DNA from: a virus
Strand: one strand, 5' to 3'
IMG/VR virus record: IMGVR_UViG_3300002514_000166
Location: 1-29,311 of that record
Length of the DNA stretch: 29,311 nucleotides
The notes below the pieces were generated by a model, which was not told the DNA's origin, made no database searches, and saw nothing but the letters and a program-made list of their open reading frames with translations. Made by a program: the position numbers and the translations under genes. Shown here piece after piece: positions 12,543-23,600 of the stretch (its first letter is position 1; every line of letters starts with the position of its first letter).

Positions 12543-15500
12543 ATGGCTAAAACACAACCGGCATGGCATGAACACAAGAAGTTAGATATAGGTGAATTGA
12601 ACCACCTTAATCAGCAGCTTTTCAGTACTCGTTATAACACGAATCAGAAGTTTACTGATACTTTGCGAGAGATTTTCCGTGATCACTATTCTTATGATAT
12701 AATGGACGGCACCGGTCCCTACCTGGCCGTGGTTTTGAAGGTACTGTCCGGCCCTCAAGTCAACAACGAAGCCTCAACTAACGATGGTTCCCAATCTAAA
12801 ACAACCGAACATCTTGAGGGTGATGAAGCGCCTTTAATACAGTCAAAAAAAGATGCCGGCAAACCACCGCCTTTAAAGGTTATAGCTAGGATACCAGAGT
12901 TCGACCGTGACATTGACTGGCCAGACGACGCCGGCGACGCGGCAAGAATATCTGCTCATGGAGAATACCATGAGATCATTGATAACGGAACTAAGAATTT
13001 AGAAAAAATAGGGCCCGGGTCAACCATTCTTGTTCAGTACTCAAACAAGGAAAACACTGTAAGTCCCACCGGCCGCCCAGTCGGCTTTATCATTGGCCTT
13101 CATGAGCCTGGTGTTTTTAGTAAGATTTCCGTAATTGATTCCCCTCAAGATAGCTTTAATAAGGAGTGTAAGACCTCTGTTGACAGAAACACCCCTGCCG
13201 GCAATTTATATTTTGGGAACACCGAGGAGAACCCAAATGAGAACCCGGGTCCCCCAATCCGTAAATTGAAAGGTAAAATTTTAACAGGAATGTTCGGGAA
13301 TGGTTCTGAGCAAACAAAACAACACTTCGAGGAGTGCTTAAGAAATTCTGCTATTTCTAAGAAACACAAAATTAAGGGCCCCGCTCCTGATTCTAACAGT
13401 GCTTTTATATGGGTTGGCCATTTGAGAAACAATGGTCATTTAGACCTGTTAAATCGGCCTATTGATATGGGCAGGGAAACAATAATATATGCCCCGATGA
13501 TGCTTGACCTTTCATCGCCAATTGAAATAAAATACTATTTCCACGACGCCCGCGGCTTTGGTAACGCATGGTTGTCCGGTCCTAATATCACACCTGATGT
13601 CGCCGCAATGGATCATGAATATCCCGGTAATGATTTTAAAGAAAAAATAGCCCCTGGTATTAAAGACATGATTAAAGATGGCCGAAATTTAATTTTAGTA
13701 ATACCAGAAATGGCCCATTCGTCTGGATATGCGACAGGCGGACCCCAAAGAATGTTTGTTGACCCAATAGATCGGGCTGCAGTTATTGAGCGTCTTGAGA
13801 CAATAAGCGGTAGACAATGGGGCGGAGACGAAGGTGGGGAAGATTTAGTGCAGATCACACCTTTCGCAAAGAGGGAACTACACACATTTGATGGTTCTTA
13901 TTCGGGTGGTAAATTTGGTTTATTTCATCAAGAGGTTATAGAAGTGCTGGACGAGCACCTAGGTACAATTTACGATAAGATTGAATTTGTTTCTATCTTA
14001 GCAGATGGAATCTCGGGAGTATCTCTTGCTTCTATTGTTAATAAAACACCTTATTCTGCTGCACATTCGAATGGCGAGTCGAGCTTTAAAGATGTCCCGA
14101 TTAGAAGAATTGATTATATTGATTATGGCAATATAAATAATTTGGCATATTATAGTAATCTTGGACAAAGAACGCCTGCATATGCTATATATAAAGATTA
14201 TTTACTGGAACAAGCTGACGGGCCCTTTTATATTGAGTTTAACCACATCTCTTCTCCGACTAGTACAAAAAATCACCCATTTTTTAGTGAGTTGGGAACT
14301 TCATATGCTGAAAAGTATGCTAAAAACAATGGCTCCGTCGGCGGTTTGGGCGAAAGGAAATTTAGTTTTACTATTAATGAGGGGACTAAAGAAAATTGCT
14401 TAAGCATGCATCAATCATCTACGGATTTGGTGGCATATGCTTTTAGTATGGTAAACGATTTTATACCTTCGTTTTCTGGTTTACCAGGTAAATCAAATGC
14501 TAATAGCTCGAAGCGTCCGGCCCACAATTCTGTCCCTGACCATGCATATGCTGCTTTGGTGAGACCGTCTTCTGCGACAGTGGCAAAAATACAAAAACAA
14601 CAGGAATCACTGCGCGCCAAGATTGAGCATTTCGAGAATCTGCTTTTATTCATAAATGGCGATGTTAGCCAACTCTGTTCCGCAGCGAGCAACAATTTAT
14701 ATAAAGTGTATTGTAACGAGGGGAAGCCAGTTATTGGCCAATCTAGCGTATTTTTCCGTGATTATTTATCTTATTTGGATGATAAGAAGAAATTTATAAA
14801 ACTTGGACTTTTGGCTGAATATGAATTTGGCTTAACAAAGATAAAAAACAACCCACGCGCCTTGCAAGAAGCTTTAAGTGAGATAAAGATTGGCTTATCG
14901 GAGACCATAATCAACAATGATATGGGCGTTGGAGCGGCTCAATTTTCTATAGACGACCAATGGGACAGCTTAAGAGTCAAATTTGATCCTGCTTTTTTTA
15001 TAAATGACCTGGGATATCTTGATTCTGGCGATATCGAGAGTGGCTATTTAGCAATTATAGCCGAACAGCTAGCAAGAGAAGAAGCATTGGAAATTTTTAA
15101 AAATTCTCTAGACAGCGCTATCAAAGTTGCAGGACCAGCACCACCGCCAACAACTCCAAAGTGTGATCCTCCACCGGTAAAAATTCAAGATATAGTTCTA
15201 CCACCACCACCAGCCCCGGCCCCTCCGGTTGTTAATCCTGCCGGCGCCCCATTCGCATGCGACGGGAAGAGACTCACTGTGCCCACGACATATTCCGAGT
15301 TGGTTACTATGATACCATATTATCCGAAAAAATCAGACTTTACATTTTCCGGTAGATATTCCACTTCGAAAACAGGCCTAAAAACAAAGGTTGAGGGTGG
15401 CTATCAAATTGGTACGTTTAAGTATTTAGCTCGCGGCAAGAACAATACTACTCGCGAGGTCGAAAGCCTGCCTGTATGGAAGTGCCTTGTTCCTTTGATA

Positions 15501-16208
15501 GAGCGCGCCTGGCAACAGGCATGTGCAGTCTCTGGCTACGTGCCATTTAAAGTTACAAATTCTATTCGTGGCAGCCATGGCCACGGCGGCGTAACAGCCT
15601 ATAATGCTCCAGGTCTTTCTCTTCACGCTCTTGGGTTGGCCATTGACTTTGATCCACAGTTATCAGGATGGGCCAAGGGTTCTAAGCCGATTAATAGTGT
15701 ATATACAGGCGCTTGGACTGGAACGTTACTACAACGACACGGGGAAGAACTATACAATTTGGGGGTTTTCAAACATAATCCTTCTCGTTTCATGAAAAAT
15801 GCTCTCGAAAGTGGCGTTCCTCGACTGGCTGAAGATTGGAAAGGCGCCCCCGACGCGTATAGGACAGATCGGTCCAGATATTCTAAGGTCATGAAGGCCG
15901 CTAGCGGCTCACCAATTGTTCCTATTGATGCCAATCCAACATTATGGATGGTTACTTTCTGTGAATTATCTGGCATGAAAGTAGGAAATGGTCAATTTTT
16001 AAAAAAACGATATCGAGGAGGAAAAGATTGGTCCGCGGTGGAAAAAGCTAGAATAGCACAAATATATGGTATACCTAATATTATAGATCGCGTCCGCGCA
16101 ATATCTTGGAAAACAACCTCTGTAGAGGATCATATGCATTTTCATTTTTGGGGGGGAAAATCGCTAGTCCCGTGGAGCGAAATTAAGGAAGCTAGGAAAA
16201 ACAGGTAA
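12543..16208 (+). CDS. Large baseplate hub-like protein with C-terminal M15 peptidase
   Basis: This 1221-aa protein appears modular. Residues 40-225 look like an OB-fold-type hub domain (VIARIPEFDRDIDWPDD then STILVQYSNKE and VGFIIGLHEPG). Residues 340-510 may carry an alpha/beta-hydrolase-like fold (NLILVIPEMAHSSGY at 382 onward and FVSILADGISG at 482-492) in which the usual nucleophile-elbow serine seems absent. A proline-rich linker spans about 860-905. The C-terminal 300 residues are an M15 (VanY/endolysin-type) peptidase. LHALGLAIDFDP supplies H1028 and D1035, and DHMHFHFW supplies D1196 and H1199. It probably cuts peptidoglycan cross-links as the tail penetrates the cell. GTGGAGG precedes the ATG by 9 nt. 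The placement just before a spike-like gene supports a hub/tail-tip role. Confidence 0.8.
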   Translation: MAKTQPAWHEHKKLDIGELNHLNQQLFSTRYNTNQKFTDTLREIFRDHYSYDIMDGTGPYLAVVLKVLSGPQVNNEASTNDGSQSKTTEHLEGDEAPLIQSKKDAGKPPPLKVIARIPEFDRDIDWPDDAGDAARISAHGEYHEIIDNGTKNLEKIGPGSTILVQYSNKENTVSPTGRPVGFIIGLHEPGVFSKISVIDSPQDSFNKECKTSVDRNTPAGNLYFGNTEENPNENPGPPIRKLKGKILTGMFGNGSEQTKQHFEECLRNSAISKKHKIKGPAPDSNSAFIWVGHLRNNGHLDLLNRPIDMGRETIIYAPMMLDLSSPIEIKYYFHDARGFGNAWLSGPNITPDVAAMDHEYPGNDFKEKIAPGIKDMIKDGRNLILVIPEMAHSSGYATGGPQRMFVDPIDRAAVIERLETISGRQWGGDEGGEDLVQITPFAKRELHTFDGSYSGGKFGLFHQEVIEVLDEHLGTIYDKIEFVSILADGISGVSLASIVNKTPYSAAHSNGESSFKDVPIRRIDYIDYGNINNLAYYSNLGQRTPAYAIYKDYLLEQADGPFYIEFNHISSPTSTKNHPFFSELGTSYAEKYAKNNGSVGGLGERKFSFTINEGTKENCLSMHQSSTDLVAYAFSMVNDFIPSFSGLPGKSNANSSKRPAHNSVPDHAYAALVRPSSATVAKIQKQQESLRAKIEHFENLLLFINGDVSQLCSAASNNLYKVYCNEGKPVIGQSSVFFRDYLSYLDDKKKFIKLGLLAEYEFGLTKIKNNPRALQEALSEIKIGLSETIINNDMGVGAAQFSIDDQWDSLRVKFDPAFFINDLGYLDSGDIESGYLAIIAEQLAREEALEIFKNSLDSAIKVAGPAPPPTTPKCDPPPVKIQDIVLPPPPAPAPPVVNPAGAPFACDGKRLTVPTTYSELVTMIPYYPKKSDFTFSGRYSTSKTGLKTKVEGGYQIGTFKYLARGKNNTTREVESLPVWKCLVPLIERAWQQACAVSGYVPFKVTNSIRGSHGHGGVTAYNAPGLSLHALGLAIDFDPQLSGWAKGSKPINSVYTGAWTGTLLQRHGEELYNLGVFKHNPSRFMKNALESGVPRLAEDWKGAPDAYRTDRSRYSKVMKAASGSPIVPIDANPTLWMVTFCELSGMKVGNGQFLKKRYRGGKDWSAVEKARIAQIYGIPNIIDRVRAISWKTTSVEDHMHFHFWGGKSLVPWSEIKEARKNR

Positions 16209-16215
16209 GTAATAT

Positions 16216-17616
16216 ATGAGTATAGACGATAAAAATTTAGAGATTGTAGTAACTGAAGAACAACAGTCCAGTGTTACAGTCTACAAGTACGTAGTTTGGA
16301 CTCCAGGCAAAGAAGTCGTTGAGGCAGGGAAGTCTAAAAATCCTGAAAAAATAAAGAAAAAAGTACTTGAGGCTAAAAAGAAGTGGCCCGAAGCTGAAAT
16401 TATTGATGAAGCCGGCGTACTAACAGAAGAAAAGAAGATTTCAACAAACAAAAAGAAAAAAAACCAGCTTATTCCTCCTTTGAAAATGGGACAATTTGGT
16501 TCTCAAACAGGACAAGATGTAAGGGCATTTGATGCAGCTGCCATGTCTACTTTCGGCAGTGGCGGATCATCCGGGTTTGGATCCTTGCCGGGATTAAGTA
16601 TAGACCTAGATAGATTAACTAAGAAGGCCAGAGATACATCAGGAATGTCAGAAAAGAGACGCAAAGAATATGAAAGTCTCACAGAAAAACAGAAAGCAGA
16701 AAAGAAGTGCAGCGGCGTTTTTGGTACAAAGAGACTGCAGGCCATGACTGATAGAGAAAACTTGCCAAGCGAAGTTGAGGTAGGCCGCGGCCTAGATAAT
16801 AATGCATACATCATTATTGGAAATGACCGGGTTAGTAAGCCACACACGGGTTATGGGGGCAAAGGCCATACACAATGTGACGCTATTGATATCGTAGCCG
16901 GCCTTGGTGGATCATACCCAAAAGAAGTTGAAAAAACAAAATCAGAATCAGGAGATGTTATAGAATCGTCAATTAAAACAAACCCAAATTTTTACGTAGA
17001 TTCTGCAAGAATTTATATCTCTCAAAAGACTGATGTCGACAAGAACTTCGGCCTTTGTGAGTTCGCCAAAAAACAAAATGGTTTTCAAGATGATAAAGAT
17101 GATGACATCTTTGGCAAATACGGCGCAAAATCTGCTGTTGCGATAAAAGCAGACAATGTGAGGCTGATTGGAAGGGAGTCAATAAGAATAGTGACTGGCA
17201 CTGACGCAAAGAACTCACAAAGCGGCGCCACTCGGTCAAAATGCGGGATTGAATTGGTTGCTATGAATGAAGTAGAAGAATTACAGCCATTAGTTTTAGG
17301 AGACAATCTCGTCGAGGCATTAGAGAAAATTTTAGAGCGCATGAAAGCTTTTGAAGACTATATGCATGCACACATACAATACCAGATGGAATTCAATCGC
17401 GCGGCTCAGAGTCACACGCATATGTCGCCATTTTTTATAAACCCTACAATGGTATCAGAAACCATGACGACTTCTGGCTTTAAAATGGATGTAGATAATG
17501 CGGTGAAGACAGAGCGTTCAACACTGGTTAACACTATCAACATTGCCGGCGTGAGAAAAAAATATCTAACGCCGGGAGATGAATATATTAACAGCAAGCT
17601 TAATAAAACGAACTAA
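16216..17616 (+). CDS. Baseplate spike/hub structural protein of marine T4-like type
   Basis: This 466-aa protein resembles structural proteins adjacent to gp5 in T4-like cyanophages. The N-terminal 75 residues form a small domain (YKYVVWTPGKEVVEAGKS). A charged low-complexity linker (NKKKKNQ) and a Gly/Ser-rich stretch (FGSGGSSGFGSLPG) follow. Residues 195-355 carry strand-rich segments, including IIIGNDRV, CDAIDIVAGLGG, FYVDSARIYISQKTD, AVAIKADNVRLIGRESIRIV and GIELVAMNEVEE. These are typical of spike or beta-helix folds. The C-terminal third has LVLGDNLVEALEKI, a helix, HTHMSPFF and a terminal YINSKLNKTN. It likely forms part of the tail-tip spike with the preceding hub protein. The job is inferred from family resemblance and neighbours. 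Confidence 0.7.
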   Translation: MSIDDKNLEIVVTEEQQSSVTVYKYVVWTPGKEVVEAGKSKNPEKIKKKVLEAKKKWPEAEIIDEAGVLTEEKKISTNKKKKNQLIPPLKMGQFGSQTGQDVRAFDAAAMSTFGSGGSSGFGSLPGLSIDLDRLTKKARDTSGMSEKRRKEYESLTEKQKAEKKCSGVFGTKRLQAMTDRENLPSEVEVGRGLDNNAYIIIGNDRVSKPHTGYGGKGHTQCDAIDIVAGLGGSYPKEVEKTKSESGDVIESSIKTNPNFYVDSARIYISQKTDVDKNFGLCEFAKKQNGFQDDKDDDIFGKYGAKSAVAIKADNVRLIGRESIRIVTGTDAKNSQSGATRSKCGIELVAMNEVEELQPLVLGDNLVEALEKILERMKAFEDYMHAHIQYQMEFNRAAQSHTHMSPFFINPTMVSETMTTSGFKMDVDNAVKTERSTLVNTINIAGVRKKYLTPGDEYINSKLNKTN

Positions 17617-17628
17617 TTAGAGAAACAC

Positions 17629-20600
17629 ATGACAACAATTGAAAAAATATTACCGCCGGCCGATGCGCCCCTGCCGCCGTCTCTCTTTGTGAGTGACCCC
17701 ACTTTAGAGGCCCAACTACAGCCGACTTCTGATCATTATATTGGAGAGTTAGAAGTCCCGGAAGACGGAGATCCTTATTTACCAGTTCGTTTGGCGCCTA
17801 CGCCTGGCGACCGTATATATGGTTGGGAGGACGAAGGTTACGAGTTTATAGAGTCTAGCGTACTTGACAAGTATCGGCCAGACACGCTTCCAATTGGATA
17901 TCCTATAACAATCACAGAAGTTGTGGTTAGCAATACTGGCACTTGGGTTGGCTTTGTATATGATGACCCGTCAGAGCCGAATGAAGAGGATACAAATCAG
18001 TCCTACTCTGGAAGACTCGTATATACACATGCAAAATATCTACGCGTAAAGCAATCTGCACGTCCATTGCCATATGTATCGAAAAAAATAATTCCCGAAC
18101 TTGAGGCCTCATCGGTTGCCCTCCCAGGCCTCGACCCGGTCGACCCAATGCTGCAAAATTGGCTCAAGTTGCGGCCAAATGATGTTAGATTATCTTATTA
18201 TGATTTTTACCATTATAATGTTGAAACTTTTGGTGAAAAATTAACATACACTTCTAATTTTATTGCCACCAACCCCGTTGCGAGATATACCGAGGGCCAT
18301 TTCTACTTTATTCTTGGCGAACTCCCTCGGGAAAGCGAACAGGAAGTTGTAAATAGTATATCTGATACCGGGATCGCTGAGGAGGAACAAATAGAAGAGG
18401 GCAAAAAACAGTCTTCTTATAAAACCTACAGTGCTATAAAGCAAGTGGCTTGGGACAATCTGATGGATTATCTCGGCAAGAACACTACCGGTGGTAATCA
18501 ACAGCTGCGAGATGAATTGTATGAAAATCACTTTGTTTTGGCTGCCTCAAAAGTTAATACCAATTCAGCCAATCCTAACAACCAGAAAATGCTTTTCGCC
18601 ATACGCGCAAGCTATCTGGACGCCATTCCTGACACAAGAAGACTCTATAGCAGAGATTTTGCAGAGGATTCTGAGTTCTATAGTGGTAAGAATTATGCCA
18701 TTACTCTTTCATTAAAAGACATTGAGGTTATATGTACGGAAATTTCTAATATCTTTAAGAAAATTAAAAGTAAAATAAAATCATCAGCCAAGAAAGTGGT
18801 GAATTTGGATGATTCAGATTACGATTTAGGTATACAAATAGAAGTAATCGAAGAATTTCCCAAGATTTTAAATGACTTCTTAATAAGACAGACATATCCT
18901 GGTTCAACTAATCAAGACTTTGTTTCTAGTTTGTTGAAAACTGGAATTAAAACTTCAGACGATCACTTAGTCCAGCTGGGCATCAAGGATAATGGTTTAA
19001 CTGGTGCTGGAGTGAGGGAAACGGTATCGTATGTTTTATTTTCTCCTGATCCAAAAACTTTAGAGGACGAAGAGAGTGCTAACTTCAATTTATTTCATTT
19101 TGATCCATTTTTAGAAGAGGACTCTCAATCTCCTCCCCGAAGCGCAATTGCGTTAAGAATAGGTCTTCCTAGAATCCGCGAGGAATTAGCTGGGATTTAC
19201 GGAACTCGTGCGTTACATATGATATTATCTTATAATAATGTCAAGAGTATATTGGCGAACGAAAGGCAGGCGCTTTATGATAATTGGCCAGAATTCTTAA
19301 CAAGATATTGCGTACCGCCTTTAAAAATATATCTAGCGGACGACCCTGCTAAGGTTTCAAAAGGAAAGCTCAACTGTGATGAATTAATAAAGCGGCTTAA
19401 TGCTTCCGGTCCGAATGTGGGCGTAGAGGAAAAATTAATCCAGGAGCAGATTTATAATAGTCCTGAGTGTATGGAAAAATATTTTAATCAGTTTAAGAAG
19501 GACACTCCCGCCACGTCTCCGGAACTTACAAAGAAGGGTCTGGAGAAAAAGTCAGAAGAAATGGATCCAAAAAAGAATGATTTTTCAGAAAATGAGTATT
19601 TTAAGATTTTATATACCGGATTCTTTAATGTGCTGGATCCACAAGCATTAATTTCTTTAATTTTGGCCTGCATACAGAAAAAGCTAGGCATGCCCCTAAC
19701 CGCAGAGGCCATATGCGAAGCAGCGATTATACAACTGCTCAATTCTTTAGGCATCGAACAAATTGAAAAGATAATGATTGTGAATGCGATGTTGGATATC
19801 GATAATCCAAGTTCGCAAGCAGTCATAGAGGCTCTTGGCCATGCCCCCAATCCTGCGGCTGCGCCGAAGGGCGCGGCCTATTCTACGACGGTATCAGGCC
19901 AACCAACAGGAGAATATTCAAAAACCGCCGCTGGACCGGGCACGGTAATTAATAATGAGGGCACTACTGCCTTTGAGTATGAGATTATTCTCGTTGCTGG
20001 TGGCACTAAGTCAATAGAGGTAGCTCCGGGCGAGAGCTATACACTAAAACCTGGAGAACATACTATCCACTTTACACCAATACTTGATGAGTCTTATCAA
20101 AGCGCCCCCATCGCAACTGCCATGGCAGCTTCGGCAGACTTTAATAAAGATGGTGTAGTAACTAAAGAAGAGCTTGAACAATATCAAAAACAAATAACCC
20201 TTATTGAAATTGTTAAAAATCTAGAAAAAACCGGTGGTTTCGTGTCGCTAGTCCCTGCTCCGGGTTATCAGAGAGAAGTTATTGACTCAGAAAGAGATAG
20301 ACTATTAGAATTAGGATATACAAAGAAAGAAGCAGACGCTATTCTTGTTAACACTGGATTCTTGGTTTTAAGCGAGGATATAAATCAAAATAGCGAAAGG
20401 TTGGATATCGGAGGTCTCGATTTGGGGCCCCTTGGTCCTGTCCGTACGCCATCGGTTATACGGGCCGCTGAACAAGATGCACAAAATTGGTTAGCTTGGA
20501 TGAAAAGAGTTGTTGACCTGCAGGGTATATGTGAATTAATCGTTGGTTCTGTTTTGGATGGGCTACAGGACTTACTTACAGACCCAGTAGGGTTTTTGGG

Positions 20601-23600
20601 CAACTTTGGAGACGGATGGTGGGAAGATTTTGTTGAAAAGCTCAAGAGACAGTTTTCTTTTCCAACTCCATCAATGGCTTTTCCTGATTCGTTACCAACA
20701 GACAGCCGCATGGGCGATTTTTATGAACAAATTTTTAAATCAATTCTGGCTGCTTTGTCACAAATGTTAGGCCAAATGGTTCAAATGGTAATCCGCGAAG
20801 CGCTAGATAAGTGCTTAGAAGAGAATGATGATCTTGGTCCTGGTCCAAACCCTACCACTAGCCGGCCAACGATACCTTTGCCAACTTTGCAGAGGATGAA
20901 TTTGCCAACAATTAATGGAGTCCCAGATGCTGATATTGTTGCTTGGATGAAAGACATATTAGATAATTTATCCACTGGACAACTTTGCGCCCTTCTTCGC
21001 GAAGACGCATCGAAGCAAACTCTCTATGATTGTTTAGAGAGGACAAAAGCTTTTTGGCCGAATGTATTTGAAAATGGCGTGAATACTATTTACGAAATTC
21101 GGGTGATTTTCGCGAAGATAGGAGAAGAATTAAATCTAGACATATGCACCGTCTTGCAGCCTTCTTCTCCTGTGATTGGAGATATTTGTGATGCTGCTTT
21201 CGACAGCGACGCCCGGTGCGAGGAATTGCAAAAGGCCGGCTTAACAAAGGAAGAGTGCGAGGCACAAATAGAAAAGGAATTAAATGATCTTAAGCAAAAG
21301 GTCCTCGGCCTCTCTGAACTAGCCTTCCCTTCCGCAAATCCATTAGGCGGCATGCCCACTTCACCCTGTGCTATGGGTGGTAGCTTCCAGATCCCACCCG
21401 GGGTTGAACACACAATGTCCCGCGTTACGGATAACATGTTGGACACACTCAAGCGTTCCTTGTTGGACGACTTAAACGCTCTTAAGTTTTTCTCAATGCC
21501 ACCGCGCGCAATATTGGCCGCCAACGATCCAGATGAGATGAAAAAAGCTCAACAAATGTTTGTCGATGCGGTTAAAAACCCCTTTACTGTCGAATGTTTG
21601 GCTTTTATTGGAGATGTAAGATCCTTTGAAACACAAGATATAATAAGTTATGGCTTATCTTATAATCGCTATTTGCATTATGGCGACCATACAACTAAGG
21701 GAGAAAATATAACAGATTCAGACATAGGCGAGGTATTAGATGGTTATTTTCTTGAATGGCAAGATAAACATAATAATCCTGAAAATCTTAGAGAAAGCGA
21801 GAACCTCAGACCAATTACGATCGACGCTGGGTACCCGTTCATCGAGACCGCAATCGCTCATCCGCTGTTCGATTATCAGGAAAATTTTCTGTATTTTTCC
21901 AATTGGGCCGCATCATTCGAAGGCGCCACGCACGCCGAGAAAGAACTAGGGCAAAAAATAACTGATGCATTACAGGAAAACATTAAACCGCTTAATTTAC
22001 ATAACTTAATTTATACTCCAAAAATGTTGCGTGATTTTCGCGGCTTCGGCTCCATCGAGGGCGATTGGGATAGCGATTCACGACTCGTCCCGGGTATTCC
22101 GAGCCCCCAAGGGCCCGCCGGCGGGCATGACGCGGCCCAATCAAAGTGGAACAAGAATAATAATTATCTAAGTAATTATTATTCTTTGGATACAAAATTA
22201 AAAGATATACATCCGGACCCCTTGGTATGGCTTGTTATGCTTCGAAATTTTACTGGTATACTTCACTCTACAAGCGTCGGCACCCTGGGCGATGGCTTCT
22301 GGGATCCGGGCAATCAGTTCTGGGATCAGCAGGCCAACATCACCCCATGGAGTACATACCTAACCCAGTCCGCCGGCCTTAGACGCCTTTATGAAATACA
22401 AAAAAGTAGCAAGTTTGAGAGTGAGATCATTGCAAGATGTTTTATAGAACTGACTGTAGCAGAAGCAATTGGCTTAGAAGACGATAGAGTAAAAAAACTA
22501 TATCCAAATCTTGCAACTCCGATAAGCTCTGCCGAAGGCGTAATATTCACCAGGAGTTGGCAAATGACATCGGTCCTCAGCTGGGAGAAACCCCTAGAGG
22601 GCTCGCCCCTTCCAGAACTCACAACCCAGACGTGGTTCTCAGGCACAACGGAGTCCGGCGACGTTGGGAGCAACACCACCGGATTAGAGCTGCCCAGTTT
22701 TATGCCGCTGTATCTTGTTTTCAAGCAAGTTTTTAGAGATCCGGATAGTCCCTTAAACGCTTCTGCGGGCGAAATGATTGATTATTTTTCCTTAAGGGAG
22801 GAGCCTGTAAGCCCAGAATTGCTTGAGAGCCTGCAAACAGACTCGGCTTACTCAAATAAAGATAAATATCGATATCCTCGCGCCTTCGACGCCAACGCCA
22901 ATTCAGACAATATTTTTCAGGCCCACTCGATGATGGAACTATACAGTAATTTTAACCCAAATATCCTTTTATACGATATGCCATTCACTGAGACAATTGC
23001 GGCCGGATTGGATGGTAAAGCCAAAACAACTGAAATACTAGATGCACTAAGCGGCAAATACTCAACAAATGACCAAATAGGTGCGTTGTTGGACAGTATT
23101 AAATCTAGTAAAAGCAAGGAAACTCTTTTATATCAAAATGTACATCCTGGTATCTCCGACAAATTAGCAAAATTGACTAGCCCCCCGTCAGACATCTCAA
23201 CAGTAGTAAAAGCCCCCATTCGCAGAACAAGCGATGATAATATACCACCAGATCCGCTTTCCCACGGCTTCACGGATCCCAACGGCATCGCGGAAGAAAG
23301 CAAGATAGTTAATCCGAGATATAACTTTAATTTTGGCAAGAGATATAGTTCTGATGTTGAAGGTCTTGTTAACAATATATATGGCGGAAAATTCAATGGA
23401 CTAGACAGTACTGTCAAAAATTATCAGACTATCATCCCACAATCTGAGGAGATAAAAAATGAATTTATAGCTTCTGGGTTTATGGTTGATCAAGCGCCGT
23501 CCCCTGATGGCCCATGGAAACTTGACCCCTATAACCATAAGGCGCAAACGTTCGGACGCCTACTTACTCATAAATTTATGGAGAAGTTTAACAAGTACGC

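Noticed and set aside
13145-13432. Minus-strand open frames opposite the hub gene (also at 15623-15976 and 21090-21524)
   Set aside because: They are shadows of strong + strand coding sequence, lack ribosome sites, and have biased composition typical of antisense frames.
15130-15250. Proline-codon repeat as a possible DNA repeat or recombination site
   Set aside because: The CCA/CCG/CCT codons simply encode the proline-rich linker of the hub protein and vary in codon choice, so there is no exact DNA repeat unit.
22389-22724. 111-aa minus-strand frame across GC-rich patches
   Set aside because: The length is explained by few stop codons in GC-rich DNA. The + strand frame continues without break, and no start signal or recognisable domain is seen.
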